DNA of 16,048 nt from CAYVQU01 sp964453155 (GTDB lineage: Bacteria > Chloroflexota > Anaerolineae > Anaerolineales > UBA11858). The first letter of the stretch is position 1. Every line of letters starts with the position of its first letter. Shown one piece after another: positions 5,746 to 12,033 of this stretch. The notes beneath the pieces are model-generated. The model did no database searches. It was not told the origin of the DNA and worked only from the letters and a program-made list of their open reading frames with translations. The stretch is from positions 1 through 16,048 of the forward strand of contig CAYVQU010000122.1 of NCBI GenBank assembly GCA_964453155.1. Reading direction: 5' to 3'. The translations under genes were made by a program, and so were the position numbers.

Positions 5746-8388
5746 TCAATGATGTTCCTCATGATCCGTCACTGGCGAATGATCATGATAGTAACCCAAT
5801 TGATGCATCCGATTGTGCAACTGCCGGTGGGAGGCCTGCAAGACCAATCGCATGCGCTTGTAAGCCTCCACCGAGGCCCGAGTCCCAACAGTATCGAGAT
5901 AAGCCAACGCCCCTTCGATTTGCTCCAAAATAGTAACCGCATCGGCCGCGGCCAACATAGGAGAGCTATCGACATTAATCATCACTGGCGAGGAATGAGT
6001 CGCGATGATCTCGGGTTTGTCAGCGTAATGCCCCCGAACCAACAGCGCCACCCACGAGCTTTGCTCAACTTTGAAAGACCAACTCCCGCGCTCGGCCTCC
6101 GGGGATACCGCCACACTCTCCCGAATTTCACCGTTGACGATCAATTCCACGCGTGACATGGGGACCGTGCAACTGGCCACCTGCCACTCGATGTCCACCG
6201 TTCCACCATTCGCCGACAGCTGAAGTTGGCTCCCCATGGGCTGCCCATCCACCTGGAATTCGAGTAAAGGGCCATAGGTTACAAAAGTTTCAGCCCGGCG
6301 GACGGCGGCCATCCAGTTGTCGTAGGTGAAGGGTTGATCGGTGGGAATTTTGGCATAAGTCCGCACCGCGCCGACCGGGGTGTTGGCCGACATCTTATCA
6401 GTGCCCCCTGCCGCAGCGACCAGATAGCCGCAGTTTAGGTAACGGTACCAATCCGACAACGAGTAGGGGTCAATGCCGCTGTATAGATCCCCCCAGGACG
6501 TCATCTCAACGGCATCAATATCCCCGCTGACTACGCTGGCAGCGTGTTCCCCGCGGGGATTGGGGAAATGAGGAAGAACCACTACCCCGCCTTGCTGTTT
6601 GCACTGCCGGGCCCATTCGGTCAGCAAAATCTCAAGCGGATCGCCCAGCGCCGACTCATCCGGGCCGCCAGTCGTCATCGGAGCGATGATCTGACCGCGA
6701 TATCCCAGCAGGGAGATATGTCCCAAGACGTGCTGGCGGTTTTCGGTCCCTACTCGGACCAGATATTCACCGTCACCCCCAGCTTCTTTTGAACCCCAGG
6801 TCGTGCGGCCATCAAAATCGCCGACGTTGGTCATTAACTCACCCCATTGACTGGCCAGCAAATTGACCACGTTGACACCCTCCGCCGCGCCTTCCAGCAG
6901 GGCCGACATCGGCGAGAGAAAATGGACATGGGTATCGGCTGTCACCCACCCCTGTTCTCGCCAGGGCAGTACTTTCTCGATCTCAATGACGATCTCAGTG
7001 GTTTCAGAAGTTACGTTGACAACTTTCCGGACCGGTCGGATTTCAAAACCCTTCGAGATTTCGAGGTATACATTCCCTAAAGGCAGATCGAGGGTGGTTT
7101 CCCCCGGAATATAGGTGCAGTAATGTGGGTTGTTAGCACCCCCGCCCCAATCGCCGCCGTGGACGAAATCGACACTGTAATCCTCAAACCAGGCTGGATT
7201 GGGAATGCGGTGCCGGTCTACGGGGGTTAGGTATTCGCCCATCTCTCCGTGGATATGAAGTTTCACAGGGACAGCCTTGCCGCTGCCGCGTTTTATGACT
7301 TTCAATTGGACGCGTTGGTTTTGTACGGCGACTGGTTGAAGATCTATAAAACTACCAGCATCCTGAGTAGCGGAGCCTAGTGCCAGTGCTGAGCGAAGTC
7401 GAAGTGAAGGGTGCGACTCGGGCGAAATGATTTCCTTTACTGGGATGATTTCTCCCTGCAAAAGATGAACCCCAGCCTCAGGATGGGCTGTATACTCAAT
7501 CAAGATTTCATTCTCAGAAGTTAATGGAAGCTGATTGTTGTAGGTTTCTGTCCAGCGATCATTGGGATATACCGGGCGTCGGGTGGCTGAGATCACCTGG
7601 CCCAGGTCTAATTTAATTTGGGAGAGTTGTCCATTTTCATCAAGTTCAGGGTTGAACGGCTCGCCATCTGGAAGGGTCAACACTGCTTTTTCGCGTGAAT
7701 TCCAGCGGAGGGGATTTGAATTTGCATTTCCGGCCGAAATCCCTGAGACCAAGATGAACCCGGAAACTGGCTCAAACCGAATCCCGACAATCTTTTTCTC
7801 CGGGTGGGGATTTTCCCAGGCCCACAGCCAGTTTTCCCAATCCCAACTATCGGCGACATTGACGCGGGTTTGGGACCACCCCCAGGATAGTCCCAGCTGC
7901 TCGTGAGGCGGTCGCACTGACCGCGGCTTGCGATGAACGACGGCTTCGAAACAATTCTCACCCCAGCGACGGCGAAAAGCCCCAATCTGAAACCGTCGTC
8001 GGATTGGTAGACTGATTTCAGCACCGTCGGCATATTGGATTACATAGTTCGCCGCGGGTTCCCCAAGTTGTCCCTCGCCCCGCATGGGTGAAATGATCCT
8101 GGCCGGATTGGTCTCTGCTGGATGGAGGTCGGAGGTGTGCATGAATACCAACCACTGTGACAGGGTAGGCTCAATTTCAACCGCGATGGTTTTATCATGG
8201 AGTGCAATTACGTTATCAATTTGAAAGGGAAGCCCCCAGGCGACGCAATCGCCGCGCGGCGCGTGTTCAATTTGGGCTATCATCTCAGGTGATACATTGA
8301 AGTCAACAAGATCTGATAATGCCGTGTTGCTATGAAATGTTAGGGGGAAAAAATGTGCGGTCGCGGGGCCGTCGTGGAACTTTTTCAT
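5746..8388 (-). CDS. CehA/McbA-like PHP-type metallohydrolase, large
   Basis: An 880-residue protein with a metal-dependent hydrolase domain of the PHP superfamily (CehA/McbA-like, about residues 478-710). Candidate metal ligands are D486, H487 and H489 in TADTHVHF, E549/H553/H557 in TENRQHVLGH, H607 in VVLPHFPN and D664 in AAAGGTDK. Family members hydrolyse esters such as carbamates; the substrate here cannot be inferred. About 470 residues of beta-rich sequence precede the catalytic domain and match nothing I can name. Roughly 105 residues (about 711-815) that look like a beta-sandwich follow, then a helical stretch and a histidine-rich tail (YYHDHSPVTDHEEHH). There is no signal peptide. 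AAGGAG precedes the ATG. Residues 325-344 are encoded exactly by a 60-base dispersed repeat. It appears to be a single-gene unit, divergent from the HhH/SNF2 operon. Confidence 0.8.
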   Translation of the reverse strand: MKKFHDGPATAHFFPLTFHSNTALSDLVDFNVSPEMIAQIEHAPRGDCVAWGLPFQIDNVIALHDKTIAVEIEPTLSQWLVFMHTSDLHPAETNPARIISPMRGEGQLGEPAANYVIQYADGAEISLPIRRRFQIGAFRRRWGENCFEAVVHRKPRSVRPPHEQLGLSWGWSQTRVNVADSWDWENWLWAWENPHPEKKIVGIRFEPVSGFILVSGISAGNANSNPLRWNSREKAVLTLPDGEPFNPELDENGQLSQIKLDLGQVISATRRPVYPNDRWTETYNNQLPLTSENEILIEYTAHPEAGVHLLQGEIIPVKEIISPESHPSLRLRSALALGSATQDAGSFIDLQPVAVQNQRVQLKVIKRGSGKAVPVKLHIHGEMGEYLTPVDRHRIPNPAWFEDYSVDFVHGGDWGGGANNPHYCTYIPGETTLDLPLGNVYLEISKGFEIRPVRKVVNVTSETTEIVIEIEKVLPWREQGWVTADTHVHFLSPMSALLEGAAEGVNVVNLLASQWGELMTNVGDFDGRTTWGSKEAGGDGEYLVRVGTENRQHVLGHISLLGYRGQIIAPMTTGGPDESALGDPLEILLTEWARQCKQQGGVVVLPHFPNPRGEHAASVVSGDIDAVEMTSWGDLYSGIDPYSLSDWYRYLNCGYLVAAAGGTDKMSANTPVGAVRTYAKIPTDQPFTYDNWMAAVRRAETFVTYGPLLEFQVDGQPMGSQLQLSANGGTVDIEWQVASCTVPMSRVELIVNGEIRESVAVSPEAERGSWSFKVEQSSWVALLVRGHYADKPEIIATHSSPVMINVDSSPMLAAADAVTILEQIEGALAYLDTVGTRASVEAYKRMRLVLQASHRQLHNRMHQLGYYHDHSPVTDHEEHH
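7357..7416 (+). repeat. 60-base dispersed element, copy A (inside a coding sequence)
   Basis: This segment begins AGCATCCTGAGTA and ends in the 31-base core GTGCTGAGCGAAG..GGGTGCGA. It aligns without gaps to 16010-15951 on the other strand, with 53 of 60 bases identical by my hand alignment and all 31 core bases identical. Both halves begin with CTGAG, so it looks like two diverged tandem subunits. It lies in frame in the metallohydrolase gene and encodes 20 residues starting SHPSLRLRSA. Related sequences are, as I recall, dispersed in some Chloroflexota genomes. Confidence 0.88.
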
Positions 8389-8450
8389 GGTTAGCTCCTT
8401 AATCTGAAGAGATGATGCTTTTGACCAATGATTTCACAGCTGATTCACTA

Positions 8451-8521
8451 CAGAGCCGCGGAGATCACAGCATTTTTCAAGGGATTTGCGGTTTTTCAGC
8501 GCTCTCTGCGACTCTGCGGTT
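8451..8521. repeat. Interrupted dyad of CGCAGAG type, intergenic
   Basis: CAGAGCCGCGGAGATCAC (from 8451) is an imperfect inverted partner of GCGCTCTCTGCGACTCTGCGG (8499-8519) across a T-rich loop. The arms carry the unit CGCAGAG twice in decayed form. It resembles the CGCAAAG dyad at 14478-14544 in build and position, upstream of a reverse gene. The remainder of the 265-base gap between 8388 and 8654 holds the metallohydrolase ribosome site (AAGGAG, 8401-8396) and the promoter elements listed next. Confidence 0.55.
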
Positions 8522-8573
8522 AGGATTTGTAGATTTGTCAATCAACCAGGTGACTATCTCTAAATAAATGCCA

Positions 8574-8593
8574 GTTATCTTCAAAATGATAAC
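8574..8593. promoter_or_regulatory. Possible operator dyad upstream of the HhH/SNF2 operon
   Basis: GTTATC (8574-8579) and GATAAC (8588-8593) form an inverted repeat with an 8-base spacer, ending one base before the expected -35 position of the promoter at 8617. Position and symmetry fit a regulator site. Six-base arms can arise by chance, and no regulator gene lies in the window. Confidence 0.35.
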
Positions 8594-8613
8594 ATCATAA
8601 TAACCAGAACGTT

Positions 8614-8622
8614 TGTTATAAT
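8614..8622 (+). promoter_or_regulatory. Extended -10 promoter of the HhH/SNF2 operon
   Basis: TGTTATAAT gives a perfect TATAAT (8617-8622) with the extended TGN motif. The -35 position 17 bases upstream (ATCATA, 8594-8599) is poor, which fits an extended -10 promoter. Transcription would start near 8629, about 25 bases before the ATG at 8654. This is the strongest promoter candidate in the window. Confidence 0.65.
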
Positions 8623-8653
8623 ATTCAATTCAACAGATGAATCGGACAATCTC

Positions 8654-9373
8654 ATGGACTACGTCTCAGACTGGAAAAAACGAAATATCCTCAAGAAACA
8701 AGCCCAGCGCGACTATATTGGGGCGCGGGGCACTTTGCACCTGAAGCAACTTCAATCCGGTCTAGAAAAACTGATTGAAAATGTGGCCGAATGCCGCGCC
8801 CAAATCAGCGCGCTGATCCGCGATCGCAAACGTCTAGAACAAGCTCGTGACGAACACTTGCAACTGGCCCTGGAATACGAGATTGCCCATACCCGTTTGA
8901 GTGAAGTACCTGGGGTTGGGGAGAAATTTGCCCAGGAAATCGTTTCCGGGGTCTTTAAATCGCGGTTGCGGGATTTGTTGGTCGCGCATCAACTCCCTGG
9001 GATCGGGGACAACAAACAGGAGCAGATTAACCAGTGGATCGAACGTTACGAGGGGTTGATGCCCGTCATGCTGGCGGACGAATATCCTGGCAAAGCCGAA
9101 ATTTTGGCGACCTTTAATCCCAGGATCGAACGCATCCATCAGGAAATCGGTTATTTGAGCGCAAGCAATGATCAGATGCAAACCCTTATTCACCAAGCGG
9201 AATCTGAAATCGAAAAACTGGCACAAGTCAGTGCTGCTGATTTTTTCCAGGCCTTGGTTGATCCAACCTCAGCGGACCGCACCGCCTTAGACCAATACTT
9301 ATTAGGCGTTTACCCTGAATGGGAAACGATGCCCGAATGGTTCCAGGCCATCATCCAGGCAGGGGGTCACTGA
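8654..9373 (+). CDS. Coiled-coil protein with central helix-hairpin-helix motifs, partner of SNF2 helicase
   Basis: A 239-residue protein that I cannot assign to a named family. Residues about 28-80 look like a long charged coiled coil. Two helix-hairpin-helix-like motifs follow, SEVPGVGEKFAQEI (83-96) and QLPGIGDNKQEQI (113-125), with the GhG hairpins that bind the DNA backbone without sequence specificity. A second coiled coil spans about 155-190, then a tryptophan-containing tail (PEWETMPEWFQAII). No catalytic motif is visible. The basic N-terminus (DWKKRNILKKQAQRD) is compatible with nucleic acid binding. The ATG is preceded by only a weak ribosome site, but the next gene overlaps its stop by TGATG, implying translational coupling. 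Role inferred: a DNA-binding or loading partner for the helicase. Confidence 0.8.
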   Translation: MDYVSDWKKRNILKKQAQRDYIGARGTLHLKQLQSGLEKLIENVAECRAQISALIRDRKRLEQARDEHLQLALEYEIAHTRLSEVPGVGEKFAQEIVSGVFKSRLRDLLVAHQLPGIGDNKQEQINQWIERYEGLMPVMLADEYPGKAEILATFNPRIERIHQEIGYLSASNDQMQTLIHQAESEIEKLAQVSAADFFQALVDPTSADRTALDQYLLGVYPEWETMPEWFQAIIQAGGH

Positions 9374-11880
9374 TGCTCGACCGTTTCCGAAAAACCCTGC
9401 GGCGGACGGAGACCGTCTATATTCCGCTGGAATACGACCTAGATATGGATGAACAGGGCCGCCATCTGGTGCGGATTTATGCTGGTTGGGAGCAAGGTCG
9501 TCAGCCGATCGGCAATGTGACTGAACTCTGGCAGTACGGTTTCAATGAAACGGTTGAATCCGAGGAGGGAGATTGGGTTTATCTGGTCAGTGAAGAAGAC
9601 CAGCAGATTTTGTTCGCCCTGCGGAGCATGGACCCCTACATATGGGAAGACGGCACCCTCGAGTTCGACATCGAGCCACCTGTATTGTCATTTTTACGGG
9701 CTAAAGATCAAATCCAGGAATCAGCCGCCGCCGAACAACTCCAAATTCTGGCGGACCCCCTGCAACCGACGTTAAACATCGACTACGAACCCAACGAAGG
9801 GTTGCAGATTCAAACCGGATTCACCCTCGATGGCGATCCCAACCTCATCGCGGCCGATGAGGTTCACCCAACCCCCAGCGGTCGCTTTGTTCGGGTAGGG
9901 AATCATTTTGCCCCCCAAGATAAGATCAGCCCGCGGGCTGAAGCGATCCTAAAAAATCCGCACGTTCTCATCCAGCGTCAAAACATCCCCGAGTTCATTC
10001 AACGGGACCTGGTCATGCTCACGACCGAATTCAACGCAGTCCTGACCGATTTGGCCCAACAAATCCAGGTGATTGATGAGACATTCACCCCCACAGTCCA
10101 TGTCAAAAAAGATGACCGCGGCTGGTTGGATTTTGAAGTAGATTACAAAGCCGGGGATTACACCCTACCCCCAGGGTTGTTGGCGGAAAACAAAGGTGAC
10201 CGCTTCATTCAAGTCGATGACACGATCTGGGTGCAGATGGATCCCGAAACTGTAGGGAACGTTTCCGCCGAAATTGACGAGTTGGCCGCTACGCAGGTCG
10301 ACACCGGCTACCGCCTGCCCATCTCAGAATTCGCCGATTTGGAGGAGTTCATCTCCGATATCGGCGGGAAAGCCGAACTCTCGAAAGCCTACCAGGAGTT
10401 TCTAGATCAACTTACTGGTTTTGAGGCTGATGAGCGGTTTGCGTTTTCGCCCGAGTTCGAAGCCCACCTAGATGCCATCGACCTGCACTTGCGGCCCTAC
10501 CAACGGGCAGGCATTCACTGGCTCAACTGGCTCCAGCGCCACTTTTTGCACGGCATCCTGGCCGATGATATGGGACTGGGGAAAACACTTCAGTCAGTGT
10601 GTGCCCTGCGGCTGGCCTACGAACAAACCGGGGCCGAACAGCACAGTTTGGTGATCGCCCCCAAATCCGTGATCCAGCATTGGGCTCGGGAGATTCGCCG
10701 GGCTTTCCCGGGGATGCGGGTTTATCTCTATCACGGCTCCAATCGCCAGAAAAACATCCTCGATTCCGATCTACCCTACGTCCTGATCACCACTTATGAC
10801 GTGGTCGCCCGCGATCTGGATGACCTGGCCCGGGTTCCATTCTTCTACCTGATTTTGGATGAAGCCACCAAGATCAAAAACCCCGACACCCAACGGACCC
10901 TGGCGATCAAGGCCCTCAACGCTACCCATCGGCTGGCCCTCTCTGGCACCCCGGTGGAGAACCGGCCGGCCGAACTCTGGTCGCTGTTCGACTTTTTGAT
11001 GCGCGGCCACCTGGGGAAATACGGCACTTTTGTGCGGGTCTACGAGAGCGACATCCTGGCGGGGAAAGCCGCGGCCTCCAAACGCCTCGGTCGTCGGATC
11101 AAACCCTTCCTACTGCGGCGCAAAAAAGAAACCGTGGCCCAAGATTTGCCCGAAAAAGTCGCCATCAACGAGTGGTGTGAGCTATCCCCCGAGCAAAAGC
11201 AACTTTATGGCGGTTTACAAGACCAAGTTCTCGATATCCGCAGCGCCCTCAAACGCGGCGAGCAAGTTAACTACACGGCCAATGTTCTGCCGGTCTTGAT
11301 GCATCTCAAAATGATCTGCAATCACCCTTATTTAGTCACCGGCCAACTCGAGCCGATTTACGAACGTTCTGGCAAATTTGACTGGATCATGGAGAAAGTT
11401 GACGCCATCTTGGCCCGCGGCGAAAAAGTCGTCATTTTCAGCCACTTTTTGAAGATGCTCGATTTGTTCGAACATGTGATTGCCGACCGGCAGGTCCCCT
11501 ACATCCGCATTGATGGTAGCACTGACAATCGTCAAGCGCTGATCGATGAATTCAACCAGGGGGAGGCCCAGGTTGCCTTGCTCAGTTTGATGGCTGCGGG
11601 CTATGGCATCACTCTGACGGCCGCCAACCACGTCATCCACGCCGATCGGTGGTGGAACCCGGCCGTCGAGGATCAGGCCACCGACCGGGTCCACCGCATC
11701 GGGCAGGATAAGACCGTCTTCGTCTACAATATCATGACCACCGGCACCCTCGAAGAGCGCATCGAACAGATGCTAGACGAAAAACGCGGCATGGCCGACC
11801 AGATCGTCGGGGAAGCCGTCAGCGGAGCCAGAAAATGGACGCGGGATGAGTTGGTTGAGTTATTAAGGGCTTTGGATTGA
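9373..11880 (+). CDS. SNF2-family DNA-dependent ATPase/helicase
   Basis: An 835-residue SNF2-type ATPase expected to translocate on double-stranded DNA and remodel bound protein. The motor is complete: LADDMGLGKTLQS (Walker A, K404), a DEAH-like box with the unusual sequence DEAT (D496-T499), ALSGTPVENR (motif III), then ATDRVHRIGQ (motif VI) near the C-terminus. About 370 N-terminal residues are acidic, mixed alpha/beta and unfamiliar to me. I see no zinc-binding SWIM cysteine cluster, which many bacterial SNF2 proteins carry. I place the start at the ATG overlapping the upstream TGA (TGATG), with AGGGGG just before it. The frame stays open to 9319, but those 18 residues overlap the upstream gene and look unlike a protein start. 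Neighbouring defence genes such as methylases or nucleases are absent in the window. Confidence 0.9.
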   Translation: MLDRFRKTLRRTETVYIPLEYDLDMDEQGRHLVRIYAGWEQGRQPIGNVTELWQYGFNETVESEEGDWVYLVSEEDQQILFALRSMDPYIWEDGTLEFDIEPPVLSFLRAKDQIQESAAAEQLQILADPLQPTLNIDYEPNEGLQIQTGFTLDGDPNLIAADEVHPTPSGRFVRVGNHFAPQDKISPRAEAILKNPHVLIQRQNIPEFIQRDLVMLTTEFNAVLTDLAQQIQVIDETFTPTVHVKKDDRGWLDFEVDYKAGDYTLPPGLLAENKGDRFIQVDDTIWVQMDPETVGNVSAEIDELAATQVDTGYRLPISEFADLEEFISDIGGKAELSKAYQEFLDQLTGFEADERFAFSPEFEAHLDAIDLHLRPYQRAGIHWLNWLQRHFLHGILADDMGLGKTLQSVCALRLAYEQTGAEQHSLVIAPKSVIQHWAREIRRAFPGMRVYLYHGSNRQKNILDSDLPYVLITTYDVVARDLDDLARVPFFYLILDEATKIKNPDTQRTLAIKALNATHRLALSGTPVENRPAELWSLFDFLMRGHLGKYGTFVRVYESDILAGKAAASKRLGRRIKPFLLRRKKETVAQDLPEKVAINEWCELSPEQKQLYGGLQDQVLDIRSALKRGEQVNYTANVLPVLMHLKMICNHPYLVTGQLEPIYERSGKFDWIMEKVDAILARGEKVVIFSHFLKMLDLFEHVIADRQVPYIRIDGSTDNRQALIDEFNQGEAQVALLSLMAAGYGITLTAANHVIHADRWWNPAVEDQATDRVHRIGQDKTVFVYNIMTTGTLEERIEQMLDEKRGMADQIVGEAVSGARKWTRDELVELLRALD

Positions 11881-11882
11881 GT

Positions 11883-11930
11883 GTGGTGCGGTTTGGTCGA
11901 AAATCAAACTAAATAGATTTACCGCACCAC
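11883..11930. repeat. Inverted repeat with 28-base loop, 3' of the SNF2 gene
   Basis: GTGGTGCGGT (11883-11892) is an exact inverted partner of ACCGCACCAC (11921-11930). It begins two bases after the SNF2 stop codon. No T run follows on either strand. It could form a 3' hairpin on the SNF2 messenger. Confidence 0.65.
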
Positions 11931-11934
11931 CTTA

Positions 11935-11985
11935 GCAGATTTCGGTTTAGCGGTCTTAAAGATTTTGAAATTTTCCGAAATCTGC
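11935..11985. repeat. Second inverted repeat with 29-base loop
   Basis: GCAGATTTCGG (11935-11945) is an exact inverted partner of CCGAAATCTGC (11975-11985). It follows the previous inverted repeat by four bases and has nearly the same arm and loop lengths, but an unrelated arm sequence. A nine-base A tract (11986-11994) then joins it to the GH3 terminator. Confidence 0.65.
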
Positions 11986-12025
11986 AAAAAAAAACGAAGC
12001 CGATTCCTGATAGGAACCGGCTTCG
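11986..12025 (-). terminator. Factor-independent terminator of the GH3 gene
   Basis: Read on the reverse strand, CGAAGCCG-GTTCC-TATC-AGGAA-TCGGCTTCG folds into a stem of about 13 pairs with one mismatch and a tight loop, followed directly by nine T (11994-11986). It lies eight bases beyond the GH3 stop. On the forward strand the nearest T run is about ten bases away, so it is at best a weak terminator for SNF2. Confidence 0.93.
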
Positions 12026-12033
12026 TGCTACTC

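Noticed and set aside
9319..9372. Upstream ATG for the SNF2 gene
   Set aside because: It would overlap the upstream gene by 55 bases; the TGATG overlap with AGGGGG before it is a better start.
8654..11880. DISARM-like or other named SNF2-containing defence system
   Set aside because: No methyltransferase, phospholipase D-type or DUF1998-type partner is visible on either side; only the HhH protein accompanies the helicase.
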